NCBI GenBank assembly: GCA_023415835.1
Contig: JAEZJK010000070.1
Span: 1 to 17,634, forward strand
Length of the DNA stretch: 17,634 bases
DNA from: Bacillota bacterium
GTDB lineage: Bacteria > Bacillota > UBA4882 > UBA8346
Direction: 5' to 3'
Of the stretch, positions 6,996 to 14,243 are shown in pieces (positions within the stretch are counted from its first letter, which is position 1; each line of letters starts with the position of its first letter). The position numbers were made by a program, and so were the translations under genes. Under the pieces are notes generated by a model. The model saw only the letters and a program-made list of their open reading frames with translations, searched no databases and was not told the origin of the DNA.

Positions 6996-7141
6996 TTGGT
7001 TTCAACCACTGCTCCCAAAGGCATTCCTGGCATTTGACCTCGGTTCGGAAGGTTAAAGTTAGTCACCAAATCCTCTAGTCCCAATAAAGCTTTGATCTGG
7101 CGAACCCCTTCCTTTCCCGACGGAGACAATTTAATCTCATA
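6986..7141 (-). pseudogene. C-terminal fragment of a GH4-family glycosidase
   Basis: The minus frame from 7141 to 6986 encodes about 52 residues, with SGKEGVRQIKALLGLEDLVT followed by NFNLPNRGQMPGMPLG and AVVETNAHF. These are typical of the C-terminal third of GH4 NAD- and metal-dependent alpha-galactosidase/alpha-glucosidase enzymes (MelA/AglA type), where the NLPNRGQI and GAVVETNA segments are conserved. A TAG lies directly upstream (7142-7144), and the catalytic N-terminal Rossmann part is absent. After AHF the sequence continues as ketopantoate reductase in a different frame. It suggests that the locus once held a larger set of sugar genes. Confidence 0.75.
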
Positions 7142-7175
7142 CTACAGGGAAAGATTCAAATTCTATTCTTCATTA

Positions 7176-7205
7176 TTGACAATGCGCCTCATTTATTGAT
7201 ACAAT
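7176..7205 (+). promoter_or_regulatory. Sigma-A promoter upstream of the GH30 gene
   Basis: A perfect -35 TTGACA (7176-7181) and TACAAT (7200-7205) are separated by 18 bp. The operator palindrome begins at the next base. The leader to the GH30 ATG would be about 200 nt. Confidence 0.75.
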
Positions 7206-7221
7206 ATGTTTACGTAAACAT
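7206..7221 (+). promoter_or_regulatory. LacI-family operator palindrome
   Basis: A perfect 16-bp palindrome (ATGTTTACGTAAACAT) with a central CG, the hallmark of LacI-family sites, lies immediately after the -10, where a bound repressor would block initiation. The obvious candidate is the LacI-type protein encoded at 8776-9780. Confidence 0.72.
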
Positions 7222-7343
7222 TATTCAAGTTCCATGATTATACCGGCTCTATGCAGGCCATTTCCAATAGTACCAAAGATCCTGACCGAGTTTAATGTTT
7301 TTAAAAATCTTCAATACTGATAAGTACTTCCCTGATTAGGATG

Positions 7344-7377
7344 ACAGCTAACGTCTCGTCAGGTTAGCTGTTTTATA
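7344..7377 (+). terminator. Terminator-like hairpin between the promoter/operator and the GH30 gene
   Basis: ACAGCTAAC (7344-7352) and GTTAGCTGT (7363-7371) form a perfect 9-bp stem with a 10-nt loop, followed by TTTATA. It sits about 35 bases before the GH30 start. It may be an attenuator in the GH30 leader or the leftover terminator of a deleted gene. A TATAAT at 7376-7381 without a good -35 could be a secondary start for GH30. Confidence 0.6.
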
Positions 7378-7414
7378 TAATAACTGATCTCTTTTTCAAG
7401 GAGGAAAACCACAG

Positions 7415-8764
7415 ATGGAAAAGAACAATAATCTGTATCTATACCGGACAGCCAGAGATACCGGCGAACGATTAGCGAAAGTGGCAATATCAAAAACTTC
7501 CGATAAAACGGATGGAGACTTAATAGATATCAAAATTGATCCCTATGAGCAATACCAATCCCTAATCGGTTTTGGCGGAGCCTTCACCGAATCCGGCGCT
7601 TATATCCTTTCCCAAATCGAACCCAAGAAACGCCAAGAAGTTATCGAATCCTACTTTTCACCCCATTCGGGGCTAAATTACAACCTTTGCCGGGTACATA
7701 TGAACAGTTGCGATTTCTCCCTGGGAAACTACTCCTGTGATGAAACCGACGGTGATATCGAACTTCACGATTTTAATATCAACCGGGATCGGCAATTTCT
7801 GATCCCTTTTATCAAAGATGCCCTTAAAACGGCTGAACTACCAATCCATCTGCTCGTTTCACCGTGGAGCCCACCCGCTTGGATGAAAACCAACGGCGCA
7901 ATGAATTCGGGTGGCAGCTTGAAAAGTGAATACCGAAAGGCCTGGGCCTTATTTTTCGCAAAATTCATTCAAGAATATGAAAAAGAAGGGATTCCGATTT
8001 GGGGAGTTTCGGTTCAAAATGAACCCTTGGCCAAACAAACGTGGGATTCCTGCCTTTATACGGCAGAGGAGGAAAGGGATTTCGTCCGGGATTTTCTCGG
8101 ACCCAGGCTTCAGCAAGACGGTTATGCGGCTAAAAAAATCCTGATCTGGGACCATAACCGCGATCTGGTATACGAGCGGGCACAAATAATTTTATCCGAT
8201 CCGGAAGCGGCTAAATATGTCTGGGGTATTGGGTACCATTGGTATTCCGGGGATCAGTTCGATAATGTGGCCAAAACATACCGGCAGTATCCTAATAAAC
8301 ATCTAATTTTTACTGAAGGTTGTCTTGAAGGAGGCGTGAAACTAGGTCAATGGGATCGGGGCGAAATTTATGCCCACAATATCATCGGAGACTTAAATAG
8401 CGGAACCGAAGGGTGGATTGACTGGAACATGGTCCTAGGCCATACCGGCGGCCCCAATCATGCGGGCAACTTTTGCGATGCGCCGGTTATCGTCAATCCG
8501 GATACCAAGCTTATTTTTTACCAAAGTTCTTACTATTATATTGGCCATTTCAGTAAATTCATTCAGGTTGGCGCTAAACGGATCGGTTGCAGCCAATCCC
8601 ATCAGAACCTTGAAACGGTAGCGTTCCTGAATCCTGATGGCAAAATCGCATTGGTCATTCTAAACAGGCTAAATCAAGATCATACCCTGGACATTGATTG
8701 TATGGGAAAACATATCATTTTGACCAGCCTGAAACACTCGATAGTAACATTAATCATGGCTTAA
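7415..8764 (+). CDS. Cytoplasmic GH30-family glycosidase (glucosylceramidase-like)
   Basis: The 449-residue product has a GH30 (beta/alpha)8 catalytic barrel: QSLIGFGGAFTES at 48-60, CRVHMNSCDFSLGNY at 92-106, and SPWSPPAWMKTNG at 149-161. The acid/base is Glu203 in SVQNEPL, and the nucleophile is Glu301 in FTEGC. A short C-terminal beta region ends the protein. GH30 enzymes hydrolyse beta-glycosidic bonds (beta-1,6-glucan, glucosides, xylan and others) with retention; the substrate here is not readable from sequence. There is no signal peptide, so it probably acts inside the cell on an imported oligosaccharide. The start is set by AAGGAGG about 12 bases before the ATG. It is preceded by a promoter, a LacI-type operator and a hairpin, and it converges with the LacI-type gene, with only 11 bp between stops. 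Confidence 0.92.
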   Translation: MEKNNNLYLYRTARDTGERLAKVAISKTSDKTDGDLIDIKIDPYEQYQSLIGFGGAFTESGAYILSQIEPKKRQEVIESYFSPHSGLNYNLCRVHMNSCDFSLGNYSCDETDGDIELHDFNINRDRQFLIPFIKDALKTAELPIHLLVSPWSPPAWMKTNGAMNSGGSLKSEYRKAWALFFAKFIQEYEKEGIPIWGVSVQNEPLAKQTWDSCLYTAEEERDFVRDFLGPRLQQDGYAAKKILIWDHNRDLVYERAQIILSDPEAAKYVWGIGYHWYSGDQFDNVAKTYRQYPNKHLIFTEGCLEGGVKLGQWDRGEIYAHNIIGDLNSGTEGWIDWNMVLGHTGGPNHAGNFCDAPVIVNPDTKLIFYQSSYYYIGHFSKFIQVGAKRIGCSQSHQNLETVAFLNPDGKIALVILNRLNQDHTLDIDCMGKHIILTSLKHSIVTLIMA

Positions 8765-8775
8765 TAAATCAAAAT

Positions 8776-9780
8776 TCAGGTGCTTTTTCTTTCGATTAAT
8801 TTGACCGGAAAAATCTTGGATTCCGGCGGGCGTTCCGGTTCCTTTATTTTATTAAAGAGCATTTCCGCGCCGGTAAAGCCCATCTCAAATAGTGGCTGGT
8901 TGACTGTACTTAGGGACGGGTCGGTAAACGCAGTTATAGCAATACCATCAAATCCGATTAGCGCCAAATCCTCGGGGATTTTAATTCGGGCGTTTTTGGC
9001 CTCGGTTAAGGCCCCCAAAGCCATCAAATCGTTGGCACAGATCAATGCGGTCGGCAGTTGGCCGGAGTCAAGGAGCCTTGTCAGTGCGTTGCGGCCCGAT
9101 TCCGGGGTGAAATCGCCCTCAAAAATCCGGCCGTCAATAGCCTCTAACCCGTTTTTCTTTAAGGCGTCTTGAAAGCCTTTCAACCGTTCGCGCGCATTCC
9201 GGCTAGTTTTGTCCCCTTTTACAAAGGCAATCCGCCGGTGGCCTTTCCCAATCAAATATTCAGCCACTAGGTACATACCGCCATAATTATCACTGTCTAC
9301 GTAACTAATAGAATTATTGATGGGACGATCCCCAATAACCACGCAAGGAATATTTTGGCCTTGAATTTTTTTTATCTGTGGATTATTAAGATCCGGGGTG
9401 ATCAGGATCAAGCCATCCACCTTGCGTTGAAAATAGAGACGGAGGTAATCGGCAAAGGGGTCTTCATTACGATAGGTTGATAAAAGCAGGTCGAAATTAT
9501 GGGTAATCGTTGATTTTTCGATTCCCGCCATCAATAAATTATAATAATCGGTTGCATGAATGCCGGTATTGGCCGGGGCCGGAGTGATGACGCCTATTGT
9601 ATTGACGCTTTTGATATGTAGGGCGCGCCCGATCTGGTTGGGATAGTAGTTAAGTTCCTTAATAGCCTGTAAAACCTTTTCACGGGTTTCCTGCTTCACA
9701 TACCCCTTCCCGTTAATCACTCTGGAAACAGTGATAAAAGATACCCCTGCTTTCTTGGCAACTTCCTGTTGAGTTACCAT
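8776..9780 (-). CDS. LacI-family transcriptional regulator
   Basis: The 334-residue protein has the LacI helix-turn-helix at residues 3-24 (TQQEVAKKAGVSFITVSRVI), a hinge helix near 50-56 (NQIGRAL) and a periplasmic-binding-protein-like effector domain from about 61 (NTIGVITPAP) to the end. Effector-domain signatures are DGLILITPD, IPCVVIGDRPI, SYVDSDNYGG, GHRRIAFVKGD and TALICANDLMALGAL. The length is normal for the family. The start ATG is preceded by AGGGAG. In this family a sugar or sugar phosphate modulates DNA binding. The gene is convergent with GH30, and the palindrome at 7206-7221 is its likely operator, so it probably represses GH30 until the sugar appears. It lies 89 bp downstream of the YibE/F-like gene on the same strand and could receive readthrough from it. 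Confidence 0.93.
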   Translation of the reverse strand: MVTQQEVAKKAGVSFITVSRVINGKGYVKQETREKVLQAIKELNYYPNQIGRALHIKSVNTIGVITPAPANTGIHATDYYNLLMAGIEKSTITHNFDLLLSTYRNEDPFADYLRLYFQRKVDGLILITPDLNNPQIKKIQGQNIPCVVIGDRPINNSISYVDSDNYGGMYLVAEYLIGKGHRRIAFVKGDKTSRNARERLKGFQDALKKNGLEAIDGRIFEGDFTPESGRNALTRLLDSGQLPTALICANDLMALGALTEAKNARIKIPEDLALIGFDGIAITAFTDPSLSTVNQPLFEMGFTGAEMLFNKIKEPERPPESKIFPVKLIERKST

Positions 9781-9869
9781 ATGAATCTCCCTAGTTAAAA
9801 AATGAGTATAGAACTATCTGACATATGAAACCTGATGCTACTCCCCCCGCCCACAGATTGGGGGGGTTA

Positions 9870-11090
9870 TTAGATCCCTTCTTCCAATTCCACTGCCGTT
9901 TTTTGCTGTTTCATAGATCTTCCGTATAATACAGCTGCAATAATCGAGGTCAACGGAATCACCATAATCATTCCGATACTGCCGGATAAAGCCCTGACCA
10001 CCTCAGAGGCGATCATGTCCAAGTTAAAGATTTTCAATAAGCTTTCCTGATAAGCCATAAAAATCAAAATCAACTGGAGCGAACTACCGGTATAAGCCAA
10101 GATCAGCGTATTAGCCATCGTCCCCATAATGTCCCGGCCAACATTCATTCCTGACTGAAACAGCCGCCAAATCCCCAGCTCCGGGCAGACTCGCTTTACT
10201 TCCTCTACCGCTGAGGCGATCGACATACTGACATCCATCGATGCTCCTAGGGCCCCGATAATAATACCGGCAAAAAGTAGGCCCTGAATATCCATTTTAG
10301 CAGCTTGCGGGATATATAAAAGCATCGCCGCTTCCTCGCTTCCAAAGCCGGTGAGGTGAGCTGCCTTCCCTACTATAAAAGATAACAACCCGGCCACTGC
10401 TACCCCACCCAAAGTACCGGAAATCGCAGTGATACTTTTCCGGGATCGGCCTCCCACAATTAAAATCGTAACCACGGTAGCGATCATGGCAATCACCGCC
10501 GTCAGTAAGATCGGACTAAAACCGTGCAAAAATCCGGGCAATAATACGCCCCATATCAAAACCAAAGTCAGCAGCAGCGCACAGAGGGCTTTGGCTCCCT
10601 TGCGCCAGCCAATCGCCAATATCGAAATAATAAAAACTACTAATAATAAATACAACTCATCCTGCCTAAGATGATCCGCGATGTACGCTTCTTTAATCTT
10701 GTTCTCGTTTTTGTCCATCTCTAGGGCGACTATAACCCCATTACCTTTTTCAATGTTAATATTAAATACCGGATTAGAAGTTTGATAATTGATGACCGCA
10801 ATTTCTTTGCCTTTAAATTTTCCGGAGGTTATGCGGACCTTTAAAATCTGATTCATTGTCGGTTGCTGAGAAAGCGGGTCAACTATTTCCTCCTCGGAAA
10901 TTATCTCGATTACTTTCCCTTTTACCATCACTTCCTTGGAAGGGTTCTCGGGTAAAGCAATTTGATTGTTAGTAAATGCATCGTCTGAGACGGAATCTCC
11001 TGAAGCCCCTATCGTATTATTAGCACCGCTAAAAACTAGCAAGGCCATAATTATTATAATTGTTAATCGTTTCAATAAAGGAACCTTCAT
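9870..11090 (-). CDS. YibE/F-like multispanning membrane protein
   Basis: The 406-residue protein has an N-terminal signal or anchor helix (residues 8-29) and an extracytoplasmic beta-rich domain (about 30-145, including KVIEIISEEE and KFKGKEIAVINYQT). About seven or eight membrane helices follow, from residue 148 (LYLLLVVFIISILAIGW) to near 390. The domain order and conserved segments (SEEAAMLLYIPQ, GIIIGALGASMDVSMSIAS, DIMGTMANTLILAY) fit the YibE/F family, widespread in Gram-positive bacteria and of unknown function. GGAGGT precedes the ATG by 6 bases. A small membrane protein gene lies 42 bp upstream in the same direction, so the two are probably co-transcribed. A run-of-C/run-of-G hairpin just after the stop lacks a T-tract. 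Confidence 0.88.
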   Translation of the reverse strand: MKVPLLKRLTIIIIMALLVFSGANNTIGASGDSVSDDAFTNNQIALPENPSKEVMVKGKVIEIISEEEIVDPLSQQPTMNQILKVRITSGKFKGKEIAVINYQTSNPVFNINIEKGNGVIVALEMDKNENKIKEAYIADHLRQDELYLLLVVFIISILAIGWRKGAKALCALLLTLVLIWGVLLPGFLHGFSPILLTAVIAMIATVVTILIVGGRSRKSITAISGTLGGVAVAGLLSFIVGKAAHLTGFGSEEAAMLLYIPQAAKMDIQGLLFAGIIIGALGASMDVSMSIASAVEEVKRVCPELGIWRLFQSGMNVGRDIMGTMANTLILAYTGSSLQLILIFMAYQESLLKIFNLDMIASEVVRALSGSIGMIMVIPLTSIIAAVLYGRSMKQQKTAVELEEGI

Positions 11091-11132
11091 TACTACCTCC
11101 TACTTATTGGTCTATCTTCTATTTTTCGCGCT

Positions 11133-11378
11133 TTATATCTTATTCCCTTCTCTAATTTTATTAATATTGTTTATTAACGTGTAATCCGTAGATTTGTTTA
11201 ACCGCGAAACCCTGTTATGCCTAACGTAAAAAAGACAGCCTCCCCCGATGATAAAAATAATAAGTAAAACGGTTACAATCTTATCAAAATGAATCAATAA
11301 AAAAACAGCAGCTACCATAGCCGCCATTAAGATTGACAATATCATTCTCAGAAAACCCACTTGTTTCCCTCGATTCAT
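11133..11378 (-). CDS. Small two-helix membrane protein upstream of the YibE/F-like gene
   Basis: Starting at the ATG at 11378 the product has 81 residues: a short basic N-terminus (MNRGKQVGFLR), two hydrophobic helices (about 12-30, MILSILMAAMVAAVFLLI, and 35-52, VTVLLIIFIIGGGCLFYV), and a basic, polar tail (RHNRVSRLNK...IREGNKI). The frame is open 29 codons further upstream, but that part is very AT-rich and overlaps promoter-like sequence, so the shorter form is preferred. The Shine-Dalgarno is weak. I do not recognise a family. Its place, 42 bp before the YibE/F-like gene, suggests a partner or co-regulated membrane protein. Confidence 0.6.
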   Translation of the reverse strand: MNRGKQVGFLRMILSILMAAMVAAVFLLIHFDKIVTVLLIIFIIGGGCLFYVRHNRVSRLNKSTDYTLINNINKIREGNKI

Positions 11379-11409
11379 GTTTAAACAATACCCATCTAAA
11401 ATATATAAG

Positions 11410-11434
11410 ATAGTTATATTATAGATTATGATCA
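11410..11434 (-). promoter_or_regulatory. Copy A of a 25-bp module in the YibE-side promoter
   Basis: Read on the minus strand it is TGATCAT, seven variable bases, then AATATAACTAT. It matches copy B (11550-11574, plus strand) at 19 of 25 positions without gaps. A TATTAT (11439-11444) lies just upstream in the minus direction and could be the -10 of the YibE unit, although its -35 is poor. Confidence 0.5.
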
Positions 11435-11519
11435 GCCTATAATATTTGAATATTAATAGCAACAAATCTCTTTGAGGTGACCGTTTTTACCGGAAATATC
11501 GAGCTAAAACAAGATATAA

Positions 11520-11549
11520 TTGACAAACTTTGGATTTTTTGTTTATAAT
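11520..11549 (+). promoter_or_regulatory. Sigma-A promoter of the cupin gene
   Basis: A perfect TTGACA (11520-11525) and a perfect TATAAT (11544-11549) are separated by 18 bp. The leader to the TTG start at 11632 is about 75 nt. Confidence 0.8.
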
Positions 11550-11574
11550 TGATCATCGTTATAAATATAACTAT
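11550..11574 (+). promoter_or_regulatory. Copy B of the 25-bp module in the cupin promoter
   Basis: TGATCAT, seven variable bases, then AATATAACTAT begins directly after the -10, over the expected transcription start. It is the inverted partner of the copy at 11410-11434. This position would suit a repressor site. Confidence 0.5.
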
Positions 11575-11631
11575 TAATGGTATTTAATGTTGTTTTCGCA
11601 CGGTTTATTAAAATATAGAGGAGGAGTTCTA

Positions 11632-12081
11632 TTGAAAAAATATATGGTAATTATTTTAACTTTTATTCTCGGAATTACTATTGGCCTGGCGGCTCCCATA
11701 GCCCAACATTTAATTGATTCCAAACCAGGCGAGGGAGTACTTGTCAACATCGATCAATTTTTCAAGGAACATCCGATTACTAAACCAGTTCAATTCGACA
11801 CAGTTTTTACTTCTCCGCGAGGTGTTGTAAACCTAGCTAGAATCAACGGTCCATTTATCGGTATGCATGTTCATACCGAAACTGATGAAATAGTATATCT
11901 TTACAAAGGAAAATGTGAAGTCTTTCTAAATGGCAAATGGGTCCTAATGAAACCCGGCGACCTCCATGTCAACCCCCGAGGAGTTGCTCATACGACCCGG
12001 GCGGTTGATAAAGAAGGTTTTGAAGCGATAGCCATCTTTACCCAACCAACTGCTAACGACAAAGTAATGATTGACGATTAA
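11632..12081 (+). CDS. Membrane-anchored cupin-domain protein
   Basis: The start is taken as TTG at 11632 because GAGGAGGAG lies 5 bases upstream; an upstream ATG at 11587 has no ribosome site. The 149-residue product has an N-terminal hydrophobic helix (about 4-22, MVIILTFILGITIGLAAPI) that acts as signal anchor, so the rest is probably outside the membrane. A single cupin barrel follows. Motif 1 gives the metal ligands His79, His81 and Glu86 (MHVHTETDE), and motif 2 gives His120 (NPRGVAH); a PGD turn lies between. Cupins of this type bind a divalent metal and either bind or convert small molecules, and the substrate is not predictable. The gene has a near-ideal promoter, its own terminator, and is divergent from the YibE/F unit. 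Confidence 0.82.
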   Translation: MKKYMVIILTFILGITIGLAAPIAQHLIDSKPGEGVLVNIDQFFKEHPITKPVQFDTVFTSPRGVVNLARINGPFIGMHVHTETDEIVYLYKGKCEVFLNGKWVLMKPGDLHVNPRGVAHTTRAVDKEGFEAIAIFTQPTANDKVMIDD

Positions 12082-12212
12082 CCATAGGTAAAAGCGTCAA
12101 TCAATTTTGAATAGTTCCCGAAAAATAATAGGTTTTAACTTTTTTCGTGAACCATCCATGACAAATACTATCATTCCATTCTAAGCTAATCTCCAAAAAT
12201 ACCGTGCGAGAT

Positions 12213-12249
12213 AAGAAGGCTTGGCCATATAGAAAAGCCTTCTTGTTTT
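12213..12249 (+). terminator. Terminator of the cupin gene
   Basis: AAGAAGGCTT (12213-12222) and AAGCCTTCTT (12235-12244) form a perfect 10-bp stem with a 12-nt loop, followed by GTTTT. It lies about 130 bases after the stop. Confidence 0.82.
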
Positions 12250-12361
12250 ATACAAAAGGCAATCTATATTACAATAAGTTCTTTGGATGTAAACCTTTCA
12301 ATGCGACATATATCCCTCCGGATAATATTGTCATATATTAATAAAAAAGAGCCTGAATTTA

Positions 12362-12391
12362 TTCTCAAAAGTTAACAATCTGTGATAAAAT
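12362..12391 (+). promoter_or_regulatory. Possible promoter of the secreted-protein/Cys-rich pair
   Basis: TTCTCA (12362-12367) and TAAAAT (12386-12391) are spaced by 18 bp, about 100 bases before the ATG at 12491. The match is partial. The rest of the 240-bp intergenic stretch is AT-rich, and no other signal was found in it. Confidence 0.4.
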
Positions 12392-12490
12392 ATAACAGTT
12401 AATAAAAATAGTGGAATCCGTGTAATCAGCCAAATACTGGTTTAATATTGAAAATTACTGTAATTAAAAAATGTAGCTGAGGTAATCACA

Positions 12491-13144
12491 ATGAAATCAA
12501 CCGTTTTCTTTGGAACTATATTAGTATTACTATTAATGGGGGCAGCTATTAATTGTGTTGCTGAGACTATCAACGTCCCTCCTTTTCAACTACCTAATGC
12601 CCTTGATATAACAGTTGAGCAAAAACGAAGTTTACGCGTGGCACTTTTGGAACAAATGCTTGTTAAATACAAGGAACAACAAGTTTTTGAACAAATGCGC
12701 CAATATATGGAGTCTAAGTCAGCCGAACTTGAAAAAGATGAAACAATCGAATCCCCCGAAGTTTTAATCAGGGAAACCCTTGAACGGACCCGGGCAGTGT
12801 ATGAAAAAGTCCAACCTTTTATCGGCAATCAATTTAAAAGAAACTATAATCCCGAGGAGATCGAGGCCAAGATTAATAAATTCGCTTGGTTAAAAGGACC
12901 CGCCTTTTTAATTCTCGGGATTCGCGAAAGGCATAAGATAGCGCTCTCCTTTTTCTATCTTCCGGAAAATGAGGAGCTTAAAGGGAAGTTTTTATATGAC
13001 GCCATCCACTATTCATATCCGGAAGTATTAACTACACCGGAAAATCAGGCCTGGTTTGAGAAGATGAACGGTGTTATGGAAAGAATGGGGTATAAATATT
13101 TTAATGTCGATAAATACATCAACCAAAAAACAGAAACAAAATAA
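12491..13144 (+). CDS. Secreted protein of unknown function
   Basis: The 217-residue product begins with a signal peptide (MKSTVFFGTILVLLLMGAAI, likely cleavage after the NCVA segment near residue 24). The Cys at 22 is preceded by AIN, which does not make a good lipobox. The mature part is mostly helical and charged: a Gln/Glu/Lys-rich region at about 40-110 (EQMLVKYKEQQVFEQMRQYM), then a mixed region with WLKGPAFLILGIRERHK at about 137-153 and an aromatic C-terminus (MGYKYFNVDKYINQ). I do not recognise a family. GAGGTAA precedes the ATG by 6 bases. Its 3' end overlaps the start of the Cys-rich gene in another frame, which suggests translational coupling. Confidence 0.75.
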   Translation: MKSTVFFGTILVLLLMGAAINCVAETINVPPFQLPNALDITVEQKRSLRVALLEQMLVKYKEQQVFEQMRQYMESKSAELEKDETIESPEVLIRETLERTRAVYEKVQPFIGNQFKRNYNPEEIEAKINKFAWLKGPAFLILGIRERHKIALSFFYLPENEELKGKFLYDAIHYSYPEVLTTPENQAWFEKMNGVMERMGYKYFNVDKYINQKTETK

Positions 13145-13673
13145 TTCCAATCACAAAATAACTCTATATTCAAAAGTTTACCGAATATTAGAGCAGGTAA
13201 CCCCCTTGAAGGCCGATTGTGGCTTGCTTTGTAACAAGGCCTGTTGCGATGGGGGCGATGGGGATTTAGGAATGTACCTTTTCCCAGGGGAAGAATTGGT
13301 TATCTCCGATTCATCATATTTGAGAATTGAGCCTACCGATATTCCGCTCGGGGGCGGCAGTCATGTTTTATTAGCCAATTGCGATGGTAAGTGCGATCGT
13401 AGGCTCAGGCCGTTATCTTGCCGAATCTTCCCGTTAACACCCTATCTTTCTTACCAACAAACCCTGACACTGGATCTGGACATTAGGGCCACCGGAATCT
13501 GCCCTCTGGTAAACGGTAAAAATACACCGCCCCTTCAGCCGGATTTTATCCGTTCAGTCCGAAAAACCATCCGGATTTTGGCAAAAGACCCAGAAATTTT
13601 AGGCTTCATTGAAAAATTATCCCGGATCCTCGATGAATATGCACAATTACCGGATTTATTTAAACTTAGCTAA
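13104..13673 (+). CDS. Cysteine-rich YkgJ-like metal/Fe-S-binding protein
   Basis: The product (189 residues from ATG 13104; a GTG at 13071 would add 11) carries eight cysteines in a family-like pattern: DCGLLCNKACCD, then GMYLFPGEE, then NCDGKCDRRLRPLSCRIFPL, and a final GICPL. Such CxxxCxxxCC plus CxxxC patterns occur in the YkgJ-type 'zinc/iron-chelating' proteins and related clostridial proteins, and they suggest a bound metal or Fe-S cluster in a cytoplasmic protein. The LYSKVYRILEQVTPLK segment before the first Cys is also typical. The true start is uncertain: neither ATG 13104 nor GTG 13071 has a good ribosome site, and both lie inside the upstream gene (stop at 13142-13144). It probably relies on coupling to that gene. 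Function unknown. Confidence 0.75.
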   Translation: MSINTSTKKQKQNNSNHKITLYSKVYRILEQVTPLKADCGLLCNKACCDGGDGDLGMYLFPGEELVISDSSYLRIEPTDIPLGGGSHVLLANCDGKCDRRLRPLSCRIFPLTPYLSYQQTLTLDLDIRATGICPLVNGKNTPPLQPDFIRSVRKTIRILAKDPEILGFIEKLSRILDEYAQLPDLFKLS

Positions 13674-13725
13674 TTGAGCGGGTCTAAGAAATTTTCTACA
13701 AGTATAGCAATAAAACTACCTCCCC

Positions 13726-13760
13726 AAAAAGAAAAAGGAGCAAAACCCCTTTTTCCATTT
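13726..13760. terminator. Bidirectional terminator between convergent units
   Basis: GAAAAAGG (13731-13738) and CCTTTTTC (13748-13755) form an 8-bp stem. It is preceded by AAAAA, giving a T-tract on the minus strand, and followed by a T-rich CATTTTAATTT on the plus strand. It therefore serves the Cys-rich gene from one side and the gene ending at 13844 from the other. Confidence 0.7.
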
Positions 13761-13843
13761 TAATTTACTATTAATTTAGAGTTCGGCGAGTTAACGATGA
13801 TTGTAATTATTCAGAAGTTTTTAATCCGTCGATCCGGTTAATA

Positions 13844-14197
13844 TTAAAATCCCCGACGCCGAAAGAGCTCTTCTAGGAGAAGGATTGTCAATAAATCCCG
13901 AAATACCCCTCTCCGCCGGAAAGGCCTTCTAAAGAAAGGGCGACCAAATCTAAATTGAGTTTCGATTACAGACTCTTCCGAATCAGCCACTGATTCTTCA
14001 AGTTCCGCCATATCCGGATAAGCCGCTAAAAGCTCTTCATAGGCCCGGTCAACCATCTGATCGAGGGCTAATTGGCTTGGGGATGTCATATACGGATCAT
14101 CCATCATATAAAGGATATTTTGAACTACAGGCTGAACAAGATAATAGATATCCGGAAATCTGGCCGGAGTTAATCCGGTTGGAGAATTAGCGCTCAC
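13844..14197 (-). CDS. Small protein with Arg/Phe-rich tail, possible spore protein
   Basis: The start is placed at GTG 14197, with AAGGGAGG about 10 bases upstream; a GTG at 14227 also opens the frame but has only a weak site and lies too close to the predicted transcription start. The 117-residue product has a conserved-looking front (SANSPTGLTPARFPDIYYLVQP), an acidic middle (MVDRAYEELLAAYPDMAELEESVADSEE, about residues 47-75) and a basic tail (RFGRPFFRRPFRRRG, then LLLEELFRRRGF). It has no membrane helix or signal peptide. I do not recognise the family. Arg-rich tails of this kind and a sigma-K-like promoter upstream would fit a spore coat or crust protein, but this is inference. Confidence 0.65.
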   Translation of the reverse strand: MSANSPTGLTPARFPDIYYLVQPVVQNILYMMDDPYMTSPSQLALDQMVDRAYEELLAAYPDMAELEESVADSEESVIETQFRFGRPFFRRPFRRRGVFRDLLTILLLEELFRRRGF

Positions 14198-14243
14198 AGC
14201 AAATAAACCTCCCTTATCGATTGGCACTACTGCCTTCTAAAAC

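Noticed and set aside
7234..7320. A 28-codon leader peptide upstream of GH30
   Set aside because: No Shine-Dalgarno, no repeated regulatory codons, and no clear overlap with an alternative hairpin.
9843..9866. CCCCCC/GGGGGGG hairpin just after the YibE/F-like gene as a terminator
   Set aside because: On the minus strand it is followed by AGTAGC, not a T-tract. It may stabilise mRNA, but the sequence does not support termination.
12491..12556. Lipoprotein signal in the secreted protein at 12491
   Set aside because: The residues before the only Cys (AIN) do not fit a lipobox, so an ordinary signal peptide is more likely.
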